64,000 bases of DNA from Paenibacillus vietnamensis (GTDB lineage: Bacteria > Bacillota > Bacilli > Paenibacillales > Paenibacillaceae): positions 111,648 to 175,647 of the forward strand of contig NZ_JAHMHW010000011.1 of the NCBI RefSeq assembly GCF_020169515.1, given 5' to 3'. Each line of letters starts with the position of its first letter. Position 1 is the first letter of the stretch. A model generated the notes under the pieces. It ran no database searches and had not been told where the DNA came from. It was given only the letters and a program-made list of their open reading frames with translations. The translations under genes were made by a program, and so were the position numbers. Positions 34,751 through 42,841 of the stretch are shown here, piece by piece.

Positions 34751-35116
34751 ATGGATAACCGCGTTAGCGCCGCCTGCGACGATAATTGCGCGGGCTCCGA
34801 GGCGAATATTGAGGAAGTGCGGAGCAAGCTGATCGGCGAAAACACGGCGGTCGACCTTGCGGCTCTGTTCAAGGCGCTCGGCGATCCGACGAGGGTGAAG
34901 ATGATCCACGCGCTGGCGCAATCGGAGCTATGCGTGCACGATCTCACCCAGGTGCTTGCCATGGGCCAATCGGCTGTCTCCCATCAGCTGCGGCTGCTTC
35001 GGAACATGCGTATCGTGAAGCGCCGGAAGGTGGGAAAGACGGTTTTTTATTCGCTCGACGACGATCACGTGGAACAGATTTTTATGCTGACGCTCCAGCA
35101 TTTGAAGCACGAATAA
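34751..35116 (+). CDS. ArsR/SmtB-family metal sensor
   Basis: 121 residues. The winged helix is clear (LFKALGDPTRVKMIHAL, then AVSHQLRLLRNMRIVKRRKVGKTVFYSL). Metal ligands are suggested at three places: Cys in the N-terminal CDDNC, Cys in ELCVHDL (helix alpha3 box), and Asp/His/His/Glu in DDDHVEQIFMLTLQHLKHE (alpha5 zinc site of SmtB/CzrA). It is therefore a zinc or related metal sensor that releases DNA when metal binds. ATG 34751 is preferred for spacing to GGTGGG. An SmtB-like operator stands before the CDF exporter gene 4.5 kb downstream. Confidence 0.88.
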   Translation: MDNRVSAACDDNCAGSEANIEEVRSKLIGENTAVDLAALFKALGDPTRVKMIHALAQSELCVHDLTQVLAMGQSAVSHQLRLLRNMRIVKRRKVGKTVFYSLDDDHVEQIFMLTLQHLKHE

Positions 35117-35122
35117 GGATAA

Positions 35123-35170
35123 AATAAGGCTACTTCGAAAGGTTGCGACCGGAGAATAGTCTTATTTGTT
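35123..35170 (+). terminator. Hairpin terminator between arsR-type gene and glpP
   Basis: AATAAGGCTA (35123-35132) pairs with TAGTCTTATT (35157-35166), then TGTTTGG. It may simply end the ArsR gene or may be a GlpP-responsive leader, because the loop contains GGTTGCGACCGGAGAA, similar to the glpD leader. Confidence 0.6.
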
Positions 35171-35208
35171 TGGTTAATGAAGGCTACCGGAAGGGGAGGC
35201 GTTTAGCA

Positions 35209-35781
35209 ATGTCACTGGCATTGAACGGTCAGAAGGTGCTCCCGGCCGTGCATAAGCTCAAGGATGTGGAGGCGGTGCTGACCTCCCGGTTCACGTATAT
35301 GGTGCTGCTTGGCGGACATCTGGGACAGCTGAAAAACATCGTCGATCTGGCGGACAGGCACGGCAAAAAAGTGCTGCTGCACGCAGATCTCATCGACGGT
35401 CTGAAGAACGACGAATATGCGGCGGAGTTTCTATGCCAGTCGATTCGGCCCGCGGGCATTATTTCGACCCGCGCCAGCGTGATCGGCCGGACGAAGCAGA
35501 ACGGACTGATTGCGATTCAGCGCCTGTTTCTGATCGATTCCGACGCGCTGGAGCGAAGCTACACGCAGCTGGATAAAGTGCGGCCCGATTATATCGAGGT
35601 GCTGCCGGGGGTTATTCCGGATATTATCCGGGAAGTGAAGGAGCGCAGCGGCATTTCGATTATCGCCGGCGGCCTCATCCGGACGCGGGAGCATGTCAGC
35701 CAGGCGATCGAGGCGGGCGCTTCGGCTATTACGACGTCGCGGAAAGAGCTGTGGAAGGCGGAAGCGGCTCCGGGCATATAG
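35209..35781 (+). CDS. glpP: Glycerol-3-phosphate-responsive antiterminator GlpP
   Basis: 190 residues, TIM-barrel antiterminator. With bound glycerol-3-phosphate it binds leader RNA of glp genes and prevents termination. Conserved blocks: LPAVHKLKDVEAVL, VLLGGHLGQL, LHADLIDGL, GIISTRASVIGRTK and GGLIRTREHVSQAIEAGASAITTS. ATG 35209 follows GGGGAGG. glpK follows after 25 bases, so the pair is an operon, and a terminator leader precedes glpD. Confidence 0.93.
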   Translation: MSLALNGQKVLPAVHKLKDVEAVLTSRFTYMVLLGGHLGQLKNIVDLADRHGKKVLLHADLIDGLKNDEYAAEFLCQSIRPAGIISTRASVIGRTKQNGLIAIQRLFLIDSDALERSYTQLDKVRPDYIEVLPGVIPDIIREVKERSGISIIAGGLIRTREHVSQAIEAGASAITTSRKELWKAEAAPGI

Positions 35782-35806
35782 GATTGAGGAGAGAGGGGAA
35801 ACATAG

Positions 35807-37300
35807 ATGAAGGAGACATACATGCTGGCATTAGACCAGGGAACAACAAGCACGCGGGCGCTGCTCATTGACCGCAAAGGGAAGATCGTCGATATGGCGC
35901 GCGAGGAGCTGCCGCTCGATTATCCGCACCCGGGCTGGGTGGAGGCCGACGGCGCGTTTATTTGGGAGTCGGCAAAGCGGGTGATCGCAGAAGTGCTGAA
36001 GAAGACCGGCGCGAATGCCGAGCAGATTGCGGGCATCGGCATTACGAATCAGCGCGAGACGACCGTCGTGTGGGACAAATCGAGCGGCGAGCCGATCCAT
36101 AAGGCGATTGTATGGCAATCCCGGCAAACGGCCGGCATTTGCGACAAGCTGAAGGATGACGGACACGGGCAGCTTTTCCACGAAAAAACGGGGCTGCTGA
36201 TCGACGCTTATTTTTCCGGTACGAAGGTCAAATGGCTGCTGGAACATGTCGAAGGCGCAAGGGAGAAAGCGGAACGGGGCGAGCTGCTGTTCGGCACGAT
36301 CGATTCGTGGCTGATCTGGAAGCTGACGGGCGGAGCCGTTCATGTGACGGATGTTTCGAACGCATCGCGGACGCTCATGTTCAATATCCACGAGCGCCGC
36401 TGGGACGACGAGCTGCTGCGGATTCTGGATGTGCCGAAGGCGATGCTGCCCGAGGTCCGTTCCTCTTCGGAGGTGTACGGGCAGCTGGCTGCGGAGCTGT
36501 TCGGCTGCTGCATTCCGGTCGGCGGGGCGGCAGGAGACCAGCAGGCGGCGCTGTTCGGCCAGACGGCATTCGAGAAGGGCAGCACGAAAAACACCTATGG
36601 CACAGGCTGCTTCATGCTGATGAATACGGGCGAGAAAGCGATCGTGTCGGAAAAAGGGCTGCTCACCACCATCGCGTGGGAAGTAAACGGCAAGCTTGAA
36701 TATGCGCTGGAAGGCAGTGTATTCGTAGCGGGCGCCGCTATCCAATGGCTGCGGGACGGGCTGCGGCTGATCGAATCGGCCGGAGAAACGGAAAGCTATG
36801 CGGCCGGCGTTGAATCGACGGAAGGCGTATATGTCGTGCCGGCATTCGTTGGGCTTGGGACGCCGTATTGGAACAGCGACGTCCGCGGAGCGGTGTTCGG
36901 CCTGACGCGGGGAACCTCGAAGGAGCATTTTGTGCGTGCAGTGCTGGAATCGCTCGCTTATCAGACGAAGGACGTACTGGCCGTAATGGAGGAGGAGGCG
37001 GGGCTGCCGCTGCAGTCGTTGTCCGTTGACGGCGGCGCGGTCGCGAACAACCTGCTGATGCAGTTCCAGAGCGATCTGCTTGGTGTGCCGGTCGAACGGC
37101 CGGTCGTGAACGAGTCGACGGCGCTGGGCGCCGCTTATTTGGCGGGGCTCGCCGTAGGCTTCTGGGAAAGCCGCGAACAGATTTCCGCTCTCCGGCAAAT
37201 CGACCGCGTGTTTTCGCCGGCTATGGATGCCGGGCAAAGAGACGTTTTATACGCCGGCTGGCAGCGTGCGGTGAAAGCTGCCATGGCTTTTGCGCAATAA
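35807..37300 (+). CDS. glpK: Glycerol kinase
   Basis: 497 residues, FGGY kinase converting glycerol to sn-glycerol-3-phosphate with ATP. The start MLALDQGTTSTRALLID and the conserved blocks GITNQRETTVVWD, WQSRQTA, GTIDSWLIWKLTGG, GDQQAALFGQ and NTYGTGCFMLMNTG are all intact. No glpF facilitator gene is in the window. Expression is probably linked to glpP upstream; glpD follows after a leader. Confidence 0.96.
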   Translation: MKETYMLALDQGTTSTRALLIDRKGKIVDMAREELPLDYPHPGWVEADGAFIWESAKRVIAEVLKKTGANAEQIAGIGITNQRETTVVWDKSSGEPIHKAIVWQSRQTAGICDKLKDDGHGQLFHEKTGLLIDAYFSGTKVKWLLEHVEGAREKAERGELLFGTIDSWLIWKLTGGAVHVTDVSNASRTLMFNIHERRWDDELLRILDVPKAMLPEVRSSSEVYGQLAAELFGCCIPVGGAAGDQQAALFGQTAFEKGSTKNTYGTGCFMLMNTGEKAIVSEKGLLTTIAWEVNGKLEYALEGSVFVAGAAIQWLRDGLRLIESAGETESYAAGVESTEGVYVVPAFVGLGTPYWNSDVRGAVFGLTRGTSKEHFVRAVLESLAYQTKDVLAVMEEEAGLPLQSLSVDGGAVANNLLMQFQSDLLGVPVERPVVNESTALGAAYLAGLAVGFWESREQISALRQIDRVFSPAMDAGQRDVLYAGWQRAVKAAMAFAQ

Positions 37301-37410
37301 ATATGGTATAGTTGATGACAAGTTAATAACGGTTGGAGATTCGGAGAAACCACGCAGGCCGCTTTCGGTCCCTTTTTGGGGGATGAGGAAGCGGTTTGAG
37401 TGGTTTTTTT
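37301..37410 (+). promoter_or_regulatory. glpD promoter and GlpP-dependent leader terminator
   Basis: TATAGT at 37307-37312 is a likely -10, with a poor -35. The leader contains GGTTGGAGATTCGGAGAAACC, then a terminator formed by AAACCAC (37347-37353) with GTGGTTT (37400-37406), with an inner CCGCTTT/AAGCGG stem and seven T. In Bacilli GlpP plus glycerol-3-phosphate overrides such a terminator; that function here is inferred from homology of the system. Confidence 0.75.
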
Positions 37411-37488
37411 GCGTGATTACGATCCCGGATGTAACCAAATGGCGAGCATCGGGCATTAATAAGAATAGAGAGCTGGGAGGCATTACGA

Positions 37489-39180
37489 ATGACGGATAAA
37501 GGGAATGGAAAACAGACTGGGTTTGGAGCCGGCAGCCGGGCGGAGCTGCTTGGCCGCATGCAGGGCGGGCCGCTTGATGTGCTGGTGATCGGCGGGGGAA
37601 TTACGGGAGCGGGCATCGCGCTTGATGCCGCATCGCGCGGGATGAAGGTCGGGCTGGTGGAGATGCAGGATTTTGCCGCGGGTACCTCCAGCCGTTCGAC
37701 AAAGCTGGTTCATGGAGGACTTCGCTATTTGAAGCAGCTTGAAATCGGGGTTGTTGCAGAGGTAGGCAAGGAGCGCGCGATCGTTTACGAGAACGGGCCT
37801 CATGTGACGACGCCGGAATGGATGCTGCTGCCTCTTTACAAGGGAGGCTCTTTCGGGAAGTTTTCGACCTCGGTCGGTTTGCGGTTGTACGATTTTCTCG
37901 CCGGGGTGAAGCGGAAGGAGCGCCGCAAAATGCTAAGCTCGGCGGAAACGCTTGCCAAGGAGCCGCTGCTGAAGCGTGAAGACATGAAGGGCGGCGGCTA
38001 TTATGTGGAATACCGGACGGATGATGCCCGCCTGACGATCGAAGTGATGAAGAAGGCGGTGGAAACCGGAGCGCTGGCGGTTAACTATGCGAAGGTGGAA
38101 AAGCTGCTATACGATCAAGCGGGCAAAACGGTCGGCGTTCACGTTCGCGATACGATCAGCGGTGCTGCATACGATATCAAAGCGGCGAAGGTTATTAACG
38201 CGACAGGTCCGTGGGTGGACGATATTCGGGAAATCGACGGCTCCAAAAAAGGGAAAACGCTCCGCCTGACGAAAGGCGTTCACCTCGTGTTCGACCAGGG
38301 CCGGTTCCCGCTGCGCCAGGCGGTGTATTTCGATACGCCGGACGGCCGCATGGTGTTCGCGATTCCACGCGAAGGCAAAACGTATTTCGGCACGACGGAT
38401 ACGAATTACAAGGGAGATACGGCAAACCCGGCGATGACGCACGAGGACAGAGCGTATTTGCTGAAGGCGGCAAACTTTATGTTTCCGGGGCTGAAGCTGA
38501 CCGAGACGGACGTCGAATCGAGCTGGGCGGGGCTGAGGCCGCTCATTCAGCAGGAAGGAAAGTCCCCTTCGGAAATTTCTCGGCGCGACGAAATATTCGT
38601 ATCGCAGTCCGGTCTTATATCGATTGCCGGAGGCAAGCTGACGGGCTACCGCAAAATGGCCGAAACCGTCGTCGATAAAGTAATCGAGCTGCTGTCCGGG
38701 GAGGGACGCGGCAAGCAGTATGCGGCAAGCGGAACGAAGTCGATTACGATGTCCGGCGGAGACGTTGGCGGCTCAGACGGGTTTGAAGCGTTTGTCAGCC
38801 GCAAGAGCGGCGAGGGTGCGCGATTTGGTTTTACAAGCGAGGAGGCGGCTTTTCTTGCGGGACGCTATGGCTCCAATGCAGATAGGCTGTTCGCCTTGGC
38901 GGAGGCGTGCCAATCTTGGCAGGCCGAATATGGCCTGCCGCTCTTGGCGGCCGTGCAGCTGAAGTATGCGATCGAGCAGGAGATGGCGGTGAAGCCGGTC
39001 GATTTCTTCATCCGCCGAACTGGCGATTTGTTTTTCCGTATTGCCGAGGTTCGCAAATGGAAGGAGCCGGTCATCGCCGCTATGGCGAATCAGCTTGGCT
39101 GGAGCGGGGAGCAGCGCTCGTTGTATACGGCGGATCTGGTGCGGAAGCTGGCGGAAGCGGTTCAGCCTCTTGAAGGGTAA
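37489..39180 (+). CDS. glpD: Aerobic glycerol-3-phosphate dehydrogenase
   Basis: 563 residues, FAD-dependent enzyme oxidising glycerol-3-phosphate to dihydroxyacetone phosphate and passing electrons to menaquinone at the membrane. FAD motif VLVIGGGITGAGIALDAASRG is near residue 34; GTSSRSTKLVHGGLRYLKQ and FGTTDTNYKGD are family signatures; the C-terminal helical domain is complete. GGGAGG precedes the ATG. It completes the glycerol pathway with glpK and is preceded by its own antitermination leader. Confidence 0.96.
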   Translation: MTDKGNGKQTGFGAGSRAELLGRMQGGPLDVLVIGGGITGAGIALDAASRGMKVGLVEMQDFAAGTSSRSTKLVHGGLRYLKQLEIGVVAEVGKERAIVYENGPHVTTPEWMLLPLYKGGSFGKFSTSVGLRLYDFLAGVKRKERRKMLSSAETLAKEPLLKREDMKGGGYYVEYRTDDARLTIEVMKKAVETGALAVNYAKVEKLLYDQAGKTVGVHVRDTISGAAYDIKAAKVINATGPWVDDIREIDGSKKGKTLRLTKGVHLVFDQGRFPLRQAVYFDTPDGRMVFAIPREGKTYFGTTDTNYKGDTANPAMTHEDRAYLLKAANFMFPGLKLTETDVESSWAGLRPLIQQEGKSPSEISRRDEIFVSQSGLISIAGGKLTGYRKMAETVVDKVIELLSGEGRGKQYAASGTKSITMSGGDVGGSDGFEAFVSRKSGEGARFGFTSEEAAFLAGRYGSNADRLFALAEACQSWQAEYGLPLLAAVQLKYAIEQEMAVKPVDFFIRRTGDLFFRIAEVRKWKEPVIAAMANQLGWSGEQRSLYTADLVRKLAEAVQPLEG

Positions 39181-39190
39181 GAAGAGGCTT

Positions 39191-39247
39191 GAGAAGGCAA
39201 CCTATACGGAACGGCGTTTTCGTTTCGTACAGGTTGCTCTTTTTTTT
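39191..39247 (+). terminator. Terminator of glpD
   Basis: GGCAACCT...AGGTTGC with an inner CGGAACG/CGTTTCG stem, followed by TCTTTTTTTT. Confidence 0.85.
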
Positions 39248-39287
39248 GGATGAATGAATGCCGGTTGCGAGTATCCCTAAATTTGGT

Positions 39288-39338
39288 TTGCAAAAGCGCC
39301 GTAGGTTACATATAATACATATGAGCATGTGTTCATAT
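39288..39338 (+). promoter_or_regulatory. Promoter with ArsR/SmtB-type operator for the zinc exporter
   Basis: TTGCAA (39288-39293), 17 bases, TATAAT (39311-39316). The palindrome ATATGAGCATGTGTTCATAT (39319-39338) follows directly; its core differs at one base from TGAACANNTGTTCA, the usual SmtB/CzrA target. It would cover the transcription start. The 345 bases from here to the exporter gene contain AT-rich sequence with no convincing gene. Confidence 0.7.
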
Positions 39339-39683
39339 ATTGTATCTGGTTTTTACTGTATTTTTTGTATATAAATTAGGTGATGTACCTCAATTGCGAA
39401 AAATAGCTGGATTTGATGTAGTAAAATCAGCACTTTTTGGCGGATTGCCTCGTTTCTGCGATAATAGCTGTATCCAATCCAGTTAAGATGCGACTTTGAA
39501 CAAAATGGGGAGAAATAGGAGCATCAAATACATTTAAATGTATGAAGCATGGATTACCGTCGTTTGAGCTCGGGAGAATGGGCGTGGAACAGGGAGCCGG
39601 CATATCATACTTGAAAGATGACAAGGGAAACTGACAGTGCAGCATATGTAATGAGTTTCGAAGGCCGACTGGGGGAGTGTAGG

Positions 39684-41015
39684 ATGAGCAGTTCAGAACG
39701 CAGGAATCATACGGTTCATCAGAGGATAAGTGAAGACGAGGCCAAACTTCAAAAAGCGGACACCAGCCATGAGCGCAAGGAGCATTCGTTCGGACATGAT
39801 CACGGGGAACATGTGTACGGGCAAGTTACAGGTGATTCGGCTGGGCACACTCTGGACCACACGAAAGCGTCATCAGATGGGCAAACGAGTGAACATAAAT
39901 TAAATTCGTGCAAACACGACCACCAGGAGCATGATCACGACCATAAGCATGACCATAATCATGAACATTACGATCATGACCATGGTCACGACCATGGTCA
40001 TAGCCATAGCCAAAGCGTCAGCCACAACCATAGTCATAACCATAACCATAACCATAACGTCAGCCACGCTCATGGCCACAATCACAGCCACGGTCATCAC
40101 CATCACCATCACGGCCACAGCCATGGTCACGGTCATCACCATCACGGCCCGAACAACAAAGCAGGCCTGCTCATCGCCTTGCTCATTACGACCGGTATTA
40201 TGCTGTTGGAGTTTTTCGGCGGGCTTGTGACGAATTCGCTCGCGCTGCTGTCGGATTCCGGCCATATGCTTAGCGACACAGCTGCATTGGCGCTCAGTCT
40301 TGCCGCGATGTACGTAGCGGTAAGGCCTGCCTCGAAGGTGCGGACGTACGGCTTTCACCGCTTTGAAATTTTGTCGGCATTATTGAACGGGGCTGCGTTG
40401 TTCGTCATTGCCGCCTTCATCGTAGCCGAAGCGGTGCAGCGGTTCGCGGAGCCGCCGACTGTCGCCAGCGGTTCCATGATGATCATTGCGTTCATCGGCT
40501 TGGCGGCCAATCTGACAAGCGCGTGGTTTCTCATGAGGAAGGCTGACGTCAAAGACAATCTTAACGTCCGAAGCGCATACCTGCATGTGCTGGGCGATGC
40601 ACTTGGATCCGTCGGCGCGATCCTTGCGGGCGTGCTTATGTCTCTATTTTCCTGGTACATCGCGGATCCGATCATTAGCGTCGTGGTTGCGCTGCTCATC
40701 CTAAAAAGCGCATGGGGCATCATCAAATCGACGGTCCATATTCTGATGGAGGGCACTCCCCCTGGCGTCGACGCGGACCGGGTCAAAGCGGCACTGCTCC
40801 GGATCGATGGCGTTAAGGATGTGCACGATCTTCATATTTGGACCATTACTTCGGGGCTCGACGCTCTAAGCTGCCACTTGCTTGTCGAGGACCATACCGA
40901 CTGCCAGCAGGTGCTGAACGAAGCGATCCGGCAAATCGCCGCCGACTTCCATATCGAGCATTCGACGATCCAGATCGAGAAGCCGGGTCTCGAGCATGCG
41001 GAGTTGAAGGTTTGA
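39684..41015 (+). CDS. CDF-family zinc/cation exporter with very long His-rich N-terminus
   Basis: 443 residues. The first 160 or so residues are hydrophilic, with over 50 histidines in His-Asp, His-Asn and His-Gly repeats, encoded by a CAT/CAC-rich repetitive stretch. Six membrane spans follow, with metal site residues in LLSDSGHMLSDTAAL (HxxxD) and HVLGDALGSVG (HxxxD), then a cytoplasmic C-terminal domain (VHDLHIWTITSG). It exchanges Zn2+ (or Cd, Co) for protons. ATG 39684 follows GGGGGAG; earlier in-frame ATGs at 39618 and 39651 lack one. An SmtB-type operator lies upstream. Confidence 0.92.
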   Translation: MSSSERRNHTVHQRISEDEAKLQKADTSHERKEHSFGHDHGEHVYGQVTGDSAGHTLDHTKASSDGQTSEHKLNSCKHDHQEHDHDHKHDHNHEHYDHDHGHDHGHSHSQSVSHNHSHNHNHNHNVSHAHGHNHSHGHHHHHHGHSHGHGHHHHGPNNKAGLLIALLITTGIMLLEFFGGLVTNSLALLSDSGHMLSDTAALALSLAAMYVAVRPASKVRTYGFHRFEILSALLNGAALFVIAAFIVAEAVQRFAEPPTVASGSMMIIAFIGLAANLTSAWFLMRKADVKDNLNVRSAYLHVLGDALGSVGAILAGVLMSLFSWYIADPIISVVVALLILKSAWGIIKSTVHILMEGTPPGVDADRVKAALLRIDGVKDVHDLHIWTITSGLDALSCHLLVEDHTDCQQVLNEAIRQIAADFHIEHSTIQIEKPGLEHAELKV

Positions 41016-41152
41016 GATCGTCCGGCTCAGCCGCCTCGGACTTAAGCACCCGTTTTTCAACAATGATTCGCTCACCCAAACAAACGTAGACCGCCAACTG
41101 ACTTGGTGATAATATATTCAATTGGAATATATATCATAATGAGGGAAGGTCT

Positions 41153-41581
41153 ATGAAAATGTGGAAGACGGCAAAGGTTTTATTTTGTATGGTGCTGCTG
41201 CTGATCGTTACGGTGCAGCCGCTGGCCGCCGCAGGTAAAACGGTTAAACTGAAGGTTACCTTCGTAAGCGCCAAGCTGGTGGAAAACAATCATGTCGGCA
41301 ACGAATGGTGGAGCGGAGCATATGTGAACGGGAAGGAACTGAAGGCGGGCGGATCGCTCGTTCTGACCTTGAAGCCGGCGGATTCGGTCAAGCTTAAGGC
41401 CAAGGTGTCGGAACAGGACAAATATCCCGACAACGGCGAAGCGAATGTTTCCGTTAAAGCGTCTTCCGTAATAAAAAGCATGAACAAATCGCTGAGCGTA
41501 ACGGTGACCGAGAATCGGGGCAGATATTCCGGAGAAACCGCGACATGGAGTTTTTCCTTCAAGATCGAAAAGGTGAAATAA
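41153..41581 (+). CDS. Small secreted protein of unknown function
   Basis: 142 residues with a standard signal peptide (cleavage near PLAAAG, about residue 27). The mature part is beta-rich and basic (KLKVTFVSAKLVENNHVGNEWW), with no cysteines. Family not recognised. GGGAAGG precedes the ATG. A strong terminator follows, so it is a single-gene unit. Confidence 0.7.
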   Translation: MKMWKTAKVLFCMVLLLIVTVQPLAAAGKTVKLKVTFVSAKLVENNHVGNEWWSGAYVNGKELKAGGSLVLTLKPADSVKLKAKVSEQDKYPDNGEANVSVKASSVIKSMNKSLSVTVTENRGRYSGETATWSFSFKIEKVK

Positions 41582-41601
41582 ACGATAGGCTCCCTAGCTA
41601 G

Positions 41602-41638
41602 AAGCCGGTCCTCCCTTCAAAGGAGAACCGGCTTTTTT
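41602..41638 (+). terminator. Terminator of the secreted-protein gene
   Basis: AAGCCGGTCCTCC...GGAGAACCGGCTT hairpin followed by TTTTT. Confidence 0.85.
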
Positions 41639-41641
41639 AAA

Positions 41642-42739
41642 TTAAAACTCAATAACCCGCTGAACAAACCAGAAAAGGCCTACCGCGATCACAGCGGCGG
41701 AGCCGACCGAGACGGCGCGGGGATAGGTCCGGTAATTCCGGAGCAGCACCAGCAGCGGGAAAACCAAAGAAATGATGATGATTTGTCCGATTTCCACTCC
41801 TGCATTAAAAAATAGCAACGAAGATAACAAGCTTTCGCGGGGGAGCGACATATCCTGCAAAATGCCCGAAAACCCTAATCCGTGCACAAGGCCGAAAAGC
41901 AGCGTCACGATCGTACGGTGCTTCGGATTTTTGTCGAATATATTTTGAGCCGCCACAAAGACGATGCTAGCGGCAATGGCTGATTCTACCCATCGGCCAG
42001 GCACTTGGACCACCCCGAAGGTGGCCAATCCCAGTGTTACGCTATGCCCGAGCGTGAACGCCGTAACCACTTCAACGACACCGGCCAGGTTTCTGGCAGC
42101 CGGGAGCAGGCAAAGCAGGAATAGGATATGATCGTACCCGGTAAAAATATGCTCCGTACCGAGGAGAATAAACTGCCACGCCTGACGCACCCAATTGCGT
42201 TCGCCTACCGCCAGTTCCTGGTTCGTAATGCTGAAGATAAACTCCTGATCCCCTTGTGGTCCGCTAATTTGAGCGATATTTGTATGGGACTTGTTTACGT
42301 CTTTGATAAATAGATCATAGCTGATCCGGGTGGAATCGCCTTCTCCGGAGTAAACCAATTGAAATCTGGCCAACGGCATCCCGTCAACCCTCTCGACGCT
42401 TGTGCCGACAAGCTCAGGCTCGGTTGGCACCTCGTCACGATATATTTTAACCCCTGATGCTACATAATCGAACAGCGGCTCCGTTCTGTCGTCAAGCGCT
42501 CGTTGAAGTTCTTCAACGGACGTTGAAGACATCAAATCAACGGGCAGCGGAACTACGCTCGCAAGATCGTTAAAGTCCAGGAGCAGCTCTGCATATACCT
42601 CATTTGGTTCAATCTGCACATCCAAGTATCCGTTGTCCATCGCATGCGCGCTTACGGGCTGGGGGAACGGCATAAAAATCGGGCCCGTCAGCGCAAGAGC
42701 TGTAAACAAAGCGCAAATGAATATTCTGATCCGTTTCAT
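41642..42739 (-). CDS. HupE/UreJ-like membrane protein with extracytoplasmic domain
   Basis: 365 residues. A signal peptide (to about residue 32, VSAHA) is followed by an extracytoplasmic beta-rich domain of about 140 residues and then about six membrane spans. Hallmarks of the HupE/UreJ_2 group are HIFTGYDHILFLL, TLGHSVTLGLA, LFGLVHGLGFSG and FFNAGVEIGQ. Relatives are proposed nickel/cobalt permeases, but the function of this longer type is unproven. The gene follows the phosphatase gene on the minus strand after a terminator. Confidence 0.82.
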   Translation of the reverse strand: MKRIRIFICALFTALALTGPIFMPFPQPVSAHAMDNGYLDVQIEPNEVYAELLLDFNDLASVVPLPVDLMSSTSVEELQRALDDRTEPLFDYVASGVKIYRDEVPTEPELVGTSVERVDGMPLARFQLVYSGEGDSTRISYDLFIKDVNKSHTNIAQISGPQGDQEFIFSITNQELAVGERNWVRQAWQFILLGTEHIFTGYDHILFLLCLLPAARNLAGVVEVVTAFTLGHSVTLGLATFGVVQVPGRWVESAIAASIVFVAAQNIFDKNPKHRTIVTLLFGLVHGLGFSGILQDMSLPRESLLSSLLFFNAGVEIGQIIIISLVFPLLVLLRNYRTYPRAVSVGSAAVIAVGLFWFVQRVIEF

Positions 42740-42787
42740 AGTCGAATCCTTTCTTGTCTATCTATTCTTAATGCTTTGCGCAAAACA

Positions 42788-42819
42788 ATAGAGATGGAGA
42801 GTGCCGTCTCCATCTCTAT
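42788..42819 (-). terminator. Terminator of the phosphatase gene
   Basis: Perfect ATAGAGATGGAG...CTCCATCTCTAT hairpin; on the minus strand it is followed by TGTTTTG. Confidence 0.75.
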
Positions 42820-42841
42820 GCTTTCGCTTTTTAGACGAAAA

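Noticed and set aside
36381..36620. Several long frames on both strands inside glpK
   Set aside because: They are antisense or alternate-frame shadows of a high-GC coding region with Arg/Pro/Ala-rich products.
39541..39634. 30-codon plus-strand frame in the CDF leader
   Set aside because: No Shine-Dalgarno sequence before its ATG and no recognisable product.
39427..39645. Minus-strand frame of 72 residues upstream of the CDF gene
   Set aside because: No ribosome site or recognisable sequence; it lies in the long leader of the exporter.
39930..40160. Repeated CATGACCAT-like units, considered as a CRISPR-like or satellite array
   Set aside because: The repeats are in frame codons for His-Asp and His-Asn inside the exporter gene; no spacers of constant length.
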